Positions 24,740 to 33,881 of a DNA stretch of 36,920 nt are shown piece after piece (the stretch's first letter is position 1; every line of letters starts with the position of its first letter). Both the position numbers and the translations under genes were made by a program. This stretch comes from Streptococcus suis YS161 (lineage in GTDB: Bacteria > Bacillota > Bacilli > Lactobacillales > Streptococcaceae), in contig NZ_ASCA01000011.1 of assembly GCF_002760245.1 (NCBI RefSeq), forward strand, positions 1 through 36,920, given 5' to 3'. The notes beneath the pieces are model-generated. The model was not told the DNA's origin. It searched no databases and worked only from the letters and a program-made list of their open reading frames with translations.

Positions 24740-25911
24740 TGACTTTTTGTCAAATAACTAAAGAAGAATTTTTAAAGCATTGTCAACAAGTAAATGAAAA
24801 ATCATTTTTTCAATCCATTGAAATGGCTGGATTACTATCCAAGCGAGGATACGATGTTCGCTATGTTGGTTTTAAAAATTCACAATTAGAGATCGTTATT
24901 TCTACTTTGCTTTTCTGTAAGAAGATGGCTGGTGGTTTGTATATGGAATTGAATTCTGGACCGCTGGTTACCGATCATGCTTATTTAGAGGAATTTTATC
25001 AATCTTTAAAAAACTATGCGAAGCGTGAAGGCGTACTTGAATTGGTGGTCAAGCCTTCCCAAGCCTATCAACTCTTTGATAGTGTAGGGAGTCCAATTAG
25101 TGAAGCAGATACTCAACTAATTGAGAAGCTGGTGCAAGTTGGATTTAAACATGATGGCTTACAAACAGGTTATCCAAATGGAGAGCCTGTTTGGCATTAT
25201 GTGAAGGATTTGCAAGGGTATTCAACAACGTCGTTATTGCAATCCTACAATAAAAATAGTAAACGAAACATAAAAAATTCAGAAAGTTACGGTATCAGGA
25301 TTCGTAGTATCAATCATAAGGAGCTTTCAGCTTTCAAAAAAATAATTGAGGAAACTGGAGCTAGACAAGGCTTTGAAGATAGAGATAGTGGTTACTATAA
25401 CAGTCTTTTTGAAAGCTTTGGTACACAGGCAGATTTTTTAGTTGCAGAACTTGACCCGAAAGCCAGTCTAAAGCAAATTGAAAAGGAAATAGAAACAAGT
25501 GATAGAAATTCAAAACAGTATGCACAGCAGGTACAGAAATTGTTAAAAAAACAGGAGGTGGTTCAAAATATTTTAAATCAAACTCAGACAGCTCCTATTT
25601 TTTTGGCATGTGCACTGATAATTTATGATGTGAACGAGGCAACTTATCTTTTTGGTGGCTCATATCCAGAGTTTCAAAGTCTATCTGCACCTTTCTTACT
25701 TCAATATGAGGCGATGCAACGTGCAATAAAACGAAATCTTAAGCGTTATAATTTCCTTGGTATTCAAGGGATATTCGACAACTCAGATGGTGTTCTTCGA
25801 TTTAAACAGAACTTTAATGGTTATATTTTGAGAAAAGCTGGTACTTTTCGTTACTATCCTCATCCGATAAAGCATAAAATAATTCAAATTATCAAAAAAA
25901 TAGTAAAATAA
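24739..25911 (+). CDS. FemABX/MurN-like lipid II aminoacyltransferase
   Basis: The second FemABX protein has 390 residues. SYNKNSKRNIKNSESYGI is the tRNA/substrate-binding segment equivalent to VRQNIRSARNKG in the partner. A coiled-coil arm lies near residues 245-285 (SLKQIEKEIETSDRN), and the C-terminal GIQGIFDNSDGVLRFKQNF resembles the FKxxF motif. As with MurM/MurN pairs, this one probably adds the second residue of the bridge. Its ATG shares a base with the preceding stop, and the pair shares one leader, so they form a two-gene operon. Confidence 0.9.
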   Translation: MTFCQITKEEFLKHCQQVNEKSFFQSIEMAGLLSKRGYDVRYVGFKNSQLEIVISTLLFCKKMAGGLYMELNSGPLVTDHAYLEEFYQSLKNYAKREGVLELVVKPSQAYQLFDSVGSPISEADTQLIEKLVQVGFKHDGLQTGYPNGEPVWHYVKDLQGYSTTSLLQSYNKNSKRNIKNSESYGIRIRSINHKELSAFKKIIEETGARQGFEDRDSGYYNSLFESFGTQADFLVAELDPKASLKQIEKEIETSDRNSKQYAQQVQKLLKKQEVVQNILNQTQTAPIFLACALIIYDVNEATYLFGGSYPEFQSLSAPFLLQYEAMQRAIKRNLKRYNFLGIQGIFDNSDGVLRFKQNFNGYILRKAGTFRYYPHPIKHKIIQIIKKIVK

Positions 25912-25940
25912 TACTATATACTTTATCGAAAGAGGTTCCC

Positions 25941-26351
25941 ATGATTCAACCCATTATGAAAGACATTTTCTTCCTGCAGCAGCAGTCTGATCCTGCGACT
26001 CAGCTAGATGTGCAGGTCGGTCAGGATTTGCAGGATACTTTGTCAGCCCACGCTCACGCCTGCGTGGGCATGGCGGCCAACATGATTGGCATCAAAAAGC
26101 GGATTATCATCGTCAACATGGGTTTTACCAACCTAGTCATGTACAATCCCGTCCTAATCAGCAAGGCCAAGCCCTATCAGACCGAGGAGGGTTGCCTGTC
26201 GCTCGAAGGTACCCGCCTAACGATGCGCTATCAGGAGATTGAAGTGGAGTTTTTTGATGCTTCATGGAAAAAGCAGAGCCTAAAGCTGACAGATTTCCAA
26301 GCCCAGATTGTTCAGCATGAACTAGATCATTTGGAAGGGATTATCATCTAG
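25941..26351 (+). CDS. Peptide deformylase-like protein with altered motif 1
   Basis: A 136-residue short deformylase-like protein. Motif 2 EEGCLSL and motif 3 QHELDHLEGI, which hold the metal ligands Cys and two His and the catalytic Glu, are intact. Motif 1, usually GxGxAAxQ, reads VGMAANMIG: the conserved Gln is replaced by Met. Streptococci often carry a second, shorter def paralogue besides the essential enzyme; the pneumococcal one has been reported inactive. Activity here is therefore doubtful. RBS GAGG precedes ATG 25941. Confidence 0.85.
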   Translation: MIQPIMKDIFFLQQQSDPATQLDVQVGQDLQDTLSAHAHACVGMAANMIGIKKRIIIVNMGFTNLVMYNPVLISKAKPYQTEEGCLSLEGTRLTMRYQEIEVEFFDASWKKQSLKLTDFQAQIVQHELDHLEGIII

Positions 26352-26359
26352 TAGCTGCC

Positions 26360-26385
26360 AAATCTACCGTCAGGTAGATTTTTTT
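26360..26385 (+). terminator. Terminator of the deformylase-like gene
   Basis: AAATCTACC (26360-26368) / GGTAGATTT (26373-26381), GTCA loop, then a T-run. Confidence 0.85.
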
Positions 26386-26392
26386 ATCAAAA

Positions 26393-26556
26393 AGTCAAAA
26401 AAGGTCAAACAAAACCATTGACTTTTACTGACCAATGGTGTAGAATAAGATTCGTAAGGTAAATAGGCCTTACAAATTCTTTGAACAAAAGGTCAGTTTA
26501 GGTCAAACGAGAACGGTTTGACTGACTTATTGACTAAATGGTCAGTAAAAGACAAA
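26393..26556. promoter_or_regulatory. clpL promoter with multiple CtsR-like boxes
   Basis: TTGACT (26418-26423), 17-bp spacer, TAGAAT (26441-26446) form the promoter. CtsR-type repeats of the form RGTCAAA-N3-RGTCAAA are seen at 26393-26409 (perfect), 26418-26433 (inverted, overlapping the -35), 26491-26507, a degenerate inverted one near 26517-26535, and 26540-26556. CtsR represses class III heat-shock genes, so clpL should be stress-induced. Confidence 0.75.
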
Positions 26557-26573
26557 CTTCTAAGGAGGTTGGG

Positions 26574-26600
26574 ATGAAAGACAGGATTATACCCTATTAG
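26574..26600 (+). CDS. Very short ORF with ideal Shine-Dalgarno in the clpL leader
   Basis: AAGGAGG (26562-26568) lies 5 bases before ATG, which opens MKDRIIPY and stops at 26598. The next base begins a MITE-like insertion. It may be a leader peptide or the 5' remnant of a gene cut off by the insertion. Confidence 0.35.
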   Translation: MKDRIIPY

Positions 26601-26601
26601 C

Positions 26602-26699
26602 GTCATTTAGTTTATCTTTTATTACTGCGTTAACTCGCTTTGCCGTACTTCAGTACTGCCTTCAGCTCGTTGCCTAGTACTAAAAGCAAACTAAAAGAC
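26602..26699. mobile_element. MITE-like element in the clpL leader
   Basis: Left end GTCATTTAGTTTATCTTTTA and the complement of the right end, GTCTTTTAGTTTGCTTTTAG, are imperfect inverted repeats of ~20 bp. The core holds GTACTTCAGTAC. It has no ORF and has split the CtsR-box array. Its inner text resembles part of other streptococcal intergenic repeats. Confidence 0.55.
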
Positions 26700-26722
26700 T
26701 ATATCAATTTTTTTAAAACAAA

Positions 26723-26739
26723 GGTCAGTAAAAGTCAAA
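26723..26739 (+). promoter_or_regulatory. CtsR-like box next to the clpL start
   Basis: GGTCAGT-AAA-AGTCAAA lies 30 bases before the clpL ATG, separated from the other boxes by the MITE-like element. Confidence 0.65.
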
Positions 26740-26769
26740 AGCAAATAAAACTTAAACGAGGTAAAAACT

Positions 26770-28869
26770 ATGAACAACAATTTCAATAACTTTAACAATA
26801 TGGACGATATTTTCAATCAACTCATGGGCAACATGGGTGGCTACAGTACAGAACGTCGCCGTTATTCTATCAATGGGCGTGAAGTGACACCGGAGGAATT
26901 CGCTATGTACCGTCAGACTGGTCGCCTGCCACAGACAGAAGAAGTGGCTCAAACACAGGCTAAAGGTCAGATAAAGTCAGACGGGATTCTGGCAAAACTT
27001 GGTCGCAATTTGACCCAAGATGCGCGTGAAGGTAAGTTGGATCCAGTCATTGGACGAAATAAGGAAATCCAAGAAACCTCTGAAATCCTAGCTCGCCGTA
27101 CGAAAAATAATCCTGTTTTGGTCGGTGATGCTGGTGTTGGTAAAACTGCGGTAGTAGAAGGATTGGCTCAAGCCATTGTCAATGGTGATGTGCCAGCAGC
27201 TATTAAGAACAAGGAAATCATCTCCATCGACATTTCAGGCTTGGAGGCAGGGACCCAGTACCGCGGAGCTTTTGAGGAAAATGTGCAAAATCTTGTGGAT
27301 GAAGTCAAAAAAGCTGGAAATATCATTCTCTTCTTCGATGAAATTCATCAGATTTTGGGAGCTGGTAGCACTGGTGGGGACTCAGGTTCCAAGGGCTTAG
27401 CGGATATTCTCAAACCAGCTCTTTCCCGTGGGGAATTGACGGTTATCGGTGCCACTACACAGGACGAATATCGCAATACCATTCACAAGAATGCTGCTCT
27501 GGCCCGTCGTTTCAATGAAGTCAAGGTTAATGCTCCGTCCGCAGAAGACACCTACCAGATTTTGAAAGGGATTAAGCCGCTTTACGAAGCTCACCACAAT
27601 ATTGAATTGCCAGATGAGGTCTTGAGAGCTGCGGTTGATTATTCTGTCCAATATATTCCACAACGTAGCTTGCCTGATAAGGCTATTGACCTGGTCGATG
27701 TTACCGCTGCTCACTTGGCTGCACAACATCCTGTGACAGATATTCAGACCTTAGAAGCAGAAATGGCTGAGGCAAAACAGTTGCAGTTGGAAGCTGCTGA
27801 GAAAGAGGATTATGAAACAGCACTCAATGAAAAAGTCCGCATCGACAAACTCCAAGAACAGATTGACAATCACACGGAGCAACAAAAGGTTGTTGCGACA
27901 GTCAACGATGTGGCTCAAGCAGTTGAACGCATGACAGGTATTCCCGTTTCCCAAATGGGAGCTTCTGACATTGAACGACTCAAGGAATTGAAAAATCGTC
28001 TGGCAGCTAAGGTTATCGGTCAAGACGATGCGGTGGAAGCTGTATCTCGTGCCATTCGTCGGAATCGTGCAGGTTTTGATGACGGAAATCGTCCGATTGG
28101 CTCCTTCCTCTTTGTCGGTCCGACAGGTGTGGGTAAGACAGAGTTGGCAAAACAGTTAGCGCTAGACTTGTTTGGTAACAAGGATGCCATTATTCGTTTG
28201 GATATGTCTGAATACAGCGATCGGACAGCCGTTTCCAAATTAATCGGTACTACAGCTGGTTATGTTGGTTATGATGATAACTCCAACACCCTTACTGAGC
28301 GTGTCCGCCGCAATCCGTATTCAATTGTCCTCTTGGATGAGATTGAAAAAGCAGATCCACAAGTGATTACCCTCCTTTTGCAAGTGCTAGATGATGGGCA
28401 TTTGACAGACGGACAGGGCAACCAAGTCAACTTCAAAAATACCCTTGTCATCGCGACTTCAAATGCAGGTTTTGGTTATGGAATGGCAGAGAGTGAAGAA
28501 AATCAAGACATCATGGACCGCATCGCACCATTCTTCCGTCCGGAGTTCCTTAACCGTTTCAATGCAGTTATCGAATTCAAACACTTGGGCAAAGAAGACC
28601 TCAAGGCTATCGTCGATTTGATGTTGGCTCAAGTCAATAAGACCCTAGCTAAAAAAGGTATTCACTTAGAAGTGACTGAGGCAGCCAAAGAGTTCTTGAT
28701 GGAAGAAGGTTATGACAAGGCCATGGGAGCTCGTCCATTGCGCCGTGTGATTGAAAATCAGATTCGAGACAAGGTAACAGATTACTATTTGGATCATGTT
28801 GAGGTCAAATATCTGGAAGCGGATGTGGTTGATGGAAGCATCCAAATAAAAGAGCAAAGCTTTGCTTAA
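26770..28869 (+). CDS. clpL: ClpL-type HSP100 ATPase chaperone
   Basis: A 699-residue AAA+ disaggregase. An Asn/Met-rich N-terminus ([12 protein letters not shown]) replaces the usual Clp_N repeats. It is followed by AAA domain 1 (Walker A GDAGVGKT ~118-125; Walker B ILFFDEIH), a short coiled middle domain (~325-375) with a UVR-like segment, and AAA domain 2 (Walker [10 protein letters not shown] ~449-457; Walker B VLLDEIE). A ClpP-docking loop is not obvious. ClpL supports heat, acid and antibiotic tolerance in streptococci. RBS AACGAGG precedes ATG 26770. Confidence 0.94.
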   Translation: MNNNFNNFNNMDDIFNQLMGNMGGYSTERRRYSINGREVTPEEFAMYRQTGRLPQTEEVAQTQAKGQIKSDGILAKLGRNLTQDAREGKLDPVIGRNKEIQETSEILARRTKNNPVLVGDAGVGKTAVVEGLAQAIVNGDVPAAIKNKEIISIDISGLEAGTQYRGAFEENVQNLVDEVKKAGNIILFFDEIHQILGAGSTGGDSGSKGLADILKPALSRGELTVIGATTQDEYRNTIHKNAALARRFNEVKVNAPSAEDTYQILKGIKPLYEAHHNIELPDEVLRAAVDYSVQYIPQRSLPDKAIDLVDVTAAHLAAQHPVTDIQTLEAEMAEAKQLQLEAAEKEDYETALNEKVRIDKLQEQIDNHTEQQKVVATVNDVAQAVERMTGIPVSQMGASDIERLKELKNRLAAKVIGQDDAVEAVSRAIRRNRAGFDDGNRPIGSFLFVGPTGVGKTELAKQLALDLFGNKDAIIRLDMSEYSDRTAVSKLIGTTAGYVGYDDNSNTLTERVRRNPYSIVLLDEIEKADPQVITLLLQVLDDGHLTDGQGNQVNFKNTLVIATSNAGFGYGMAESEENQDIMDRIAPFFRPEFLNRFNAVIEFKHLGKEDLKAIVDLMLAQVNKTLAKKGIHLEVTEAAKEFLMEEGYDKAMGARPLRRVIENQIRDKVTDYYLDHVEVKYLEADVVDGSIQIKEQSFA

Positions 28870-28887
28870 AAATAGTGAAGAATTTGA

Positions 28888-28920
28888 AAAATCGGATAGA
28901 AATATCTGATTTTTTCTTTT
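28888..28920 (+). terminator. clpL terminator
   Basis: AAATCGGATA (28889-28898) / TATCTGATTT (28903-28912), GAAA loop, one G-T pair, then a T-run. Confidence 0.85.
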
Positions 28921-28990
28921 TTGTTATCCGCTAACAAATGCTATAAAATAGGCTTTTTAGAGCATATTAAAACTTTTTTTTATAAAATCC

Positions 28991-29051
28991 TTGACAAGTG
29001 CAAACGTTTGCGTTAAACTATATTCGTAACCGACAGAAAGGAAAACGTTTT
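28991..29051 (+). promoter_or_regulatory. malQP promoter with MalR/LacI-type operators
   Basis: TTGACA (28991-28996), 17-bp spacer, TAAACT (29014-29019). A perfect palindrome GCAAACGTTTGC (29000-29011) fills the spacer, a LacI-family operator as used by streptococcal MalR. A second palindrome AAAACGTTTT (29042-29051) sits just before the malQ start and could be a second operator half. Confidence 0.8.
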
Positions 29052-29052
29052 T

Positions 29053-30561
29053 ATGACAAATCGTACCAGTGGAATTTTGATGCATATTACCTCACTTCCA
29101 GGTAAGTTTGGTATTGGTACTTTTGGACAGTCTGCCTATGATTTTGTAGATTTCTTGGTGGAAACCAAGCAAACCTACTGGCAGATTTTACCACTAACAA
29201 CTACAAGCTATGGAGATTCTCCTTACCAGTCTTTCTCTGCTATTGCAGGAAATACACACTTGATAGACTTTGACCTCTTGGTTGAAGATGGCTTATTGGC
29301 AACAGAAGATTTCCAAGATGTAAATTTTGGAGATAATCCTGAAAAAGTAGACTATGCTCTTATCTATCAAGTTCGCCGACCAATTTTGGAGAAGGCAGTT
29401 CAAGCATTTTTACAAGATGATAAGAAGAAAGCTGCTTTTCTAGAGTTTGAAAAGGCTAACTCATCTTGGTTGACAGATTATGCTGAGTTCATGGCTATCA
29501 AGGAGTACTTTGGTAATAAAGCTCTCCAAGAATGGGAAGATAAAAAAGTTGTAGCTCGCAACGAGGAAGCTCTTGATAAGTACCGCTTAGAATTGGCAAA
29601 TCAAATCGACTACTACAAAGTCACACAGTATTTCTTCTTCAGCCAATGGAAACAATTGAAAGAATATGCCAACAAACACCACATCAAAATCATCGGAGAC
29701 ATGCCAATCTATGTTTCTGCTGATAGCGTTGAAGTGTGGACAAAACCCCAACTATTCAAATTGGACAGTGAACGCAAGCCGCTTTATGTAGCAGGTGTAC
29801 CAGCTGATAACTTCTCGGCAGATGGTCAATTATGGGGAAATCCTATTTACGATTGGCCAGAACATGAAAAAACTGGCTATAACTGGTGGATTTATCGTAT
29901 CCATGAAAGTTTCAAACTTTATGATGTCCTTCGGATTGACCATTTCAAAGGTTTCTCAGACTTCTGGCAAGTTGATGGTAAGGCAGAAGTAGCTAAGGTT
30001 GGAACTTGGGAACCAGGTCCTGGCTACAATCTCTTTAAGGCTGTCAAAGAAACACTTGGAGACCTTCCAATCATTGCAGAAGACCTTGGAAACATTGACG
30101 CTAAAGCTCGCAAATTGCTTGCGGATTGTGGCTATCCAGGCATGAAAATCTTAGAATTTGGTTTCTTTGATGTAACAGGTAAGAGTATCGATGCTCCACA
30201 CCGTTGTATTCCAAATTCAGTTGCCTACACTGGAACTCACGATAATGAGGTTGTCAATGGCTGGTACAACAATCTTGATCCAGAACAACAAGAATACGTG
30301 GACGCCTACAGCAACCGTAAGCCGATTGAAAAAGTTAGCCAAGCTATGCTGCGTATGCTGTTTGCAACAGTGAGTGATACAGCTATTGCAACCATGCAAG
30401 ACGTCCTAGACTTGGGTGAAGAAAGTCGAATGAATATGCCGTCAACTATCGGTGGAAACTGGGAATGGCGCATGAAAGCTGAAGACTTGACCCAAGAACG
30501 CAAAGACTTCTTGACAAAAATGACATTACTATACCAACGAGGAAATGAAAACCATGACTAA
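29053..30561 (+). CDS. malQ: 4-alpha-glucanotransferase (amylomaltase)
   Basis: MalQ disproportionates maltodextrins, transferring glucan chains so that MalP can degrade them. The 502-residue GH77 enzyme has [16 protein letters not shown] near the N-terminus, the nucleophile region [11 protein letters not shown] (Asp ~296), the acid/base IIAEDLG, and [19 protein letters not shown] precedes ATG 29053. Its end overlaps malP by 8 bases, implying coupled translation. Confidence 0.97.
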   Translation: MTNRTSGILMHITSLPGKFGIGTFGQSAYDFVDFLVETKQTYWQILPLTTTSYGDSPYQSFSAIAGNTHLIDFDLLVEDGLLATEDFQDVNFGDNPEKVDYALIYQVRRPILEKAVQAFLQDDKKKAAFLEFEKANSSWLTDYAEFMAIKEYFGNKALQEWEDKKVVARNEEALDKYRLELANQIDYYKVTQYFFFSQWKQLKEYANKHHIKIIGDMPIYVSADSVEVWTKPQLFKLDSERKPLYVAGVPADNFSADGQLWGNPIYDWPEHEKTGYNWWIYRIHESFKLYDVLRIDHFKGFSDFWQVDGKAEVAKVGTWEPGPGYNLFKAVKETLGDLPIIAEDLGNIDAKARKLLADCGYPGMKILEFGFFDVTGKSIDAPHRCIPNSVAYTGTHDNEVVNGWYNNLDPEQQEYVDAYSNRKPIEKVSQAMLRMLFATVSDTAIATMQDVLDLGEESRMNMPSTIGGNWEWRMKAEDLTQERKDFLTKMTLLYQRGNENHD

Positions 30562-32818
30562 ATTTACAACATTTGTAGAAACAAACACTTCGAAGAAATT
30601 AGCTGATTTGACAAATGAAGAAATCTATCTTCAATTGTTAAACTACGTAAAAGAAGCTGCGGCGACAAAACCAAAAAACACAGGAAAACGTAAAGTTTAC
30701 TATATCTCAGCTGAGTTCCTTATCGGTAAACTCTTGTCAAACAACTTGATTAACTTGGGCGTGTACAAAGACATTCAAGCGGAATTAGCAGCAGCTGGTA
30801 AATCATTGGCGCAAGTTGAAGATGTTGAACCAGAACCATCACTTGGTAACGGTGGTTTGGGACGTCTAGCTTCATGTTTCGTTGATTCTATGTCAACACT
30901 TGCTATCAACGGTGAAGGTGTTGGTCTGAACTACCACTGTGGTCTTTTCCGCCAAGTATTTAAGAAAAATGAGCAAGAAGCAGAGCCAAACTTCTGGATC
31001 GAAAATGATTCTTGGTTGATTCCAACAGATATCAGTTATGACGTGCCATTTAAAAACTTCACGTTGAAATCTAAGTTAGATCGTCTTGATATTCTTGGCT
31101 ATAAAAAAGAGACTAAGAACTACCTTAACTTGTTTGACATCGAGTCAGTAAACTATGACTTGATTACAGACGGTATTTCATTTGACAAGACTGATATTAA
31201 AGAAAACTTGACACTCTTCTTGTACCCAGATGATTCTGATAAGAATGGTGAATTGCTCCGTATCTACCAACAATATTTCATGGTATCAAATGCGGCTCAA
31301 CTTTTGATTGATGAAGCAATTGAGCGCGGTTCAAACTTGCATGACTTGGCTGATTACGCTTATGTGCAAATCAACGATACTCACCCTTCAATGGTGATTC
31401 CTGAGTTGATCCGTCTTTTGACTGAAAAGCATGGTATTGAATTTGCGGAAGCAGTTGCCATCGTTAAGAATATGACTGGTTACACAAACCACACTATCTT
31501 GGCGGAAGCACTTGAAAAATGGCCACTTGAGTTCCTTGAAGAAGTGGTGCCGCACTTGGTTGATATTATCAAAGAATTGGATGCCCTTATTCGTGCAGAA
31601 ATTAAAGACCCAGCAGTCCAAATCATTGATGAATCAGGTCGTGTACACATGGCCCACATGGATATCCACTTCTCTAACTCAGTGAACGGTGTAGCTGCGC
31701 TTCACACAGAAATCCTCAAAAACTCTGAATTAAAAGCTTTCTACGAGCTTTACCCAGAAAAATTCAACAATAAAACAAACGGTATCACTTTCCGCCGTTG
31801 GTTGGAATTTGCCAACCAAGACCTCGCTGACTACATCAAAGAATTGATTGGCGATGAGTACTTAACAGATGCGACTAAGCTTGAGAAATTGCTTGCCTTT
31901 GCTGATGACAAAGAAGTTCATGCTAAGTTGGCGGAAATCAAACACAACAACAAATTGGCTCTCAAACGTTATTTGAAAGACAATAAGGGTATCGAGCTGG
32001 ATGAAAATTCTATTATTGATACACAAATCAAACGTTTCCACGAGTACAAACGCCAACAAATGAACGCCTTGTATGTCATCCACAAGTATCTTGAAATCAA
32101 GAACGGCAATCTGCCAAAACGTAAAATCACTGTTATCTTCGGTGGTAAGGCAGCTCCAGCTTATGTGATTGCCCAAGACATCATTCACTTGATTCTCTGC
32201 TTGTCTGAGTTGATCAACAACGATCCAGAAGTCAGCAAGTACCTCAATGTTCACTTGGTAGAAAACTACAACGTAACCGTTGCTGAAAAACTCATCCCTG
32301 CAACAGATATTTCTGAGCAAATCTCGCTTGCTTCTAAAGAAGCGTCAGGTACTGGTAACATGAAATTCATGCTCAACGGTGCATTGACACTTGGTACCAT
32401 GGACGGTGCCAACGTTGAGATTGCTGAGTTGGCTGGTATGGACAACATCTATACATTTGGTAAAGATTCAGATACCATCATCGACTTGTACGATAAGGCT
32501 GGATATGTATCTGCTGACTACTACAATGGTGATGCCAATATCAAGCGTGCAGTTGATTTTATCGTCAGCGATGAAATTAAAGCACTTGGTAATGAAGAAC
32601 GCCTTGGTCGTCTCCACCATGAATTGATCTCGAAAGACTGGTTCATGACCTTGATTGACTTGGCTGAATACATTGAAGTAAAAGAACAAGTCTTTGCAGA
32701 TTACGAAGATCAAGATTCATGGAACAAGAAAGTTGTTCATAACATTGCTAAAGCTGGATTCTTCTCATCTGACCGTACCATTGAGCAGTACAACCAAGAT
32801 ATCTGGCATTCAAACTAA
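30554..32818 (+). CDS. malP: Maltodextrin/glycogen phosphorylase
   Basis: MalP releases glucose 1-phosphate from maltodextrins using phosphate and pyridoxal phosphate. The protein has 754 residues (GT35). The PLP lysine is K604 in [14 protein letters not shown]; the N-terminal [15 protein letters not shown] and RRWLEFAN, and [11 protein letters not shown], are classical. ATG 30554 is preferred over ATG 30545 because GAGGAAA then has proper spacing. Together with malQ it degrades imported maltodextrins. Confidence 0.97.
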   Translation: MTKFTTFVETNTSKKLADLTNEEIYLQLLNYVKEAAATKPKNTGKRKVYYISAEFLIGKLLSNNLINLGVYKDIQAELAAAGKSLAQVEDVEPEPSLGNGGLGRLASCFVDSMSTLAINGEGVGLNYHCGLFRQVFKKNEQEAEPNFWIENDSWLIPTDISYDVPFKNFTLKSKLDRLDILGYKKETKNYLNLFDIESVNYDLITDGISFDKTDIKENLTLFLYPDDSDKNGELLRIYQQYFMVSNAAQLLIDEAIERGSNLHDLADYAYVQINDTHPSMVIPELIRLLTEKHGIEFAEAVAIVKNMTGYTNHTILAEALEKWPLEFLEEVVPHLVDIIKELDALIRAEIKDPAVQIIDESGRVHMAHMDIHFSNSVNGVAALHTEILKNSELKAFYELYPEKFNNKTNGITFRRWLEFANQDLADYIKELIGDEYLTDATKLEKLLAFADDKEVHAKLAEIKHNNKLALKRYLKDNKGIELDENSIIDTQIKRFHEYKRQQMNALYVIHKYLEIKNGNLPKRKITVIFGGKAAPAYVIAQDIIHLILCLSELINNDPEVSKYLNVHLVENYNVTVAEKLIPATDISEQISLASKEASGTGNMKFMLNGALTLGTMDGANVEIAELAGMDNIYTFGKDSDTIIDLYDKAGYVSADYYNGDANIKRAVDFIVSDEIKALGNEERLGRLHHELISKDWFMTLIDLAEYIEVKEQVFADYEDQDSWNKKVVHNIAKAGFFSSDRTIEQYNQDIWHSN

Positions 32819-32832
32819 TACTCTCCTAAAAC

Positions 32833-32864
32833 AAAGAATGTTCCTGACCGGGAACATTCTTTTT
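32833..32864 (+). terminator. malQP terminator
   Basis: AAAGAATGTTCC / GGAACATTCTTT, perfect 12-bp stem with a 6-base loop and a T-run. Confidence 0.9.
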
Positions 32865-32893
32865 AGTTATTGGAAAAATGACGATTGAATATT

Positions 32894-33766
32894 TCAGTTG
32901 ACTTTATTTTGTTCAAGCAAAATAAAATTTTTAAATTGATTATTAAAGAGTTCAATAGCATCAGAATTCTTCCTAGTCATTAAGTAGGTGAAAGATACAG
33001 GAATTGAAATTTCTACAGGTATTCGAGAACAAATTTTAGGATTAAAATTTGTTTTAAGGTATAGAGGAAGGTATGAAATCCCTTGTTCCATTTCAATCAA
33101 TTTTTCAGTAACCGATATATCTTGTATCGAAACAAATTGGGAATCCGGAACGAGTTCAGAAATTTCTTGTTTTACTTTTGTCCAATAAGTTGGGTGATTA
33201 TCTGATAATATTTTGTATTTTTGAAATAATTCAACTTCAGTTAAGTGGAGATCGCTTTGGGGATAAAAGAGAGCAATTTTCCCTTCACAAATTTTTTCCG
33301 AATGAATTTTCGTAGTATAGGGTTCTTCTCTAGCAATTCCAATATCAAATTGATTACTCTCAATTGCATGTGAAATGTCATTTTGCAGGACTGTGACCGA
33401 AATAGTGATTGACGGTTGTTCTTCAAAAAATATTGGAAGAAATTTTGGCAGTAGGTATGTCGCAATATAAGGAGAAGCAGCAATGCGTAGATGTGCTTCA
33501 AGTTTTCTATTTTTTAATTGGATTTTTTGAATCCCCTCTTCATAAGTTGTAACTATTTTCTGTGCTATTGGAATAAATTCTCGTCCCATTGAGGTTAAAG
33601 ACAATTTCCGCCCAATTGTTTCAAATAGCTTTACCTGTAAGTGTTTTTCGAGTTTTTTAATTTGCTGGTGGAGTGTAGGTTCTGTTAGGAATAGTTCTTC
33701 ACTAGCTCTGTGATAGTTAAGGTGTTTAGATAACACTAAAAAAGTGTAATACCAGTCTAAATTCAT
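32894..33766 (-). CDS. LysR-family transcription regulator
   Basis: A 290-residue LysR-type regulator. The N-terminal winged helix-turn-helix (LNYHRASEELFLTEPTLHQQIKKLE, given here in part) is clear, followed by the linker helix and a two-lobe effector domain from ~90. It is divergent from ndh2, with a dyad between them, and so likely controls the NADH dehydrogenase/polyprenyl synthase unit and itself. The effector is unknown. ATG at 33766 is preceded by GGAGAG. Confidence 0.9.
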   Translation of the reverse strand: MNLDWYYTFLVLSKHLNYHRASEELFLTEPTLHQQIKKLEKHLQVKLFETIGRKLSLTSMGREFIPIAQKIVTTYEEGIQKIQLKNRKLEAHLRIAASPYIATYLLPKFLPIFFEEQPSITISVTVLQNDISHAIESNQFDIGIAREEPYTTKIHSEKICEGKIALFYPQSDLHLTEVELFQKYKILSDNHPTYWTKVKQEISELVPDSQFVSIQDISVTEKLIEMEQGISYLPLYLKTNFNPKICSRIPVEISIPVSFTYLMTRKNSDAIELFNNQFKNFILLEQNKVN

Positions 33767-33790
33767 TGGGCTCTCTCCTTTGTAAAATAA

Positions 33791-33811
33791 AAGTTAATGA
33801 ATGATTCACTT
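33791..33811. promoter_or_regulatory. Candidate LysR operator
   Basis: A 21-bp imperfect dyad AAGTtAATgA..gATTcACTT (16 of 21 positions symmetrical) lies in the 115-bp divergent region between the LysR gene and ndh2, as expected for a LysR recognition site. Confidence 0.5.
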
Positions 33812-33881
33812 TTTCCGAATTTTAAAAAGTTAGTAATTATTATATCATTAAATCTAGAATAACTAATAAGGAGGAAACATT

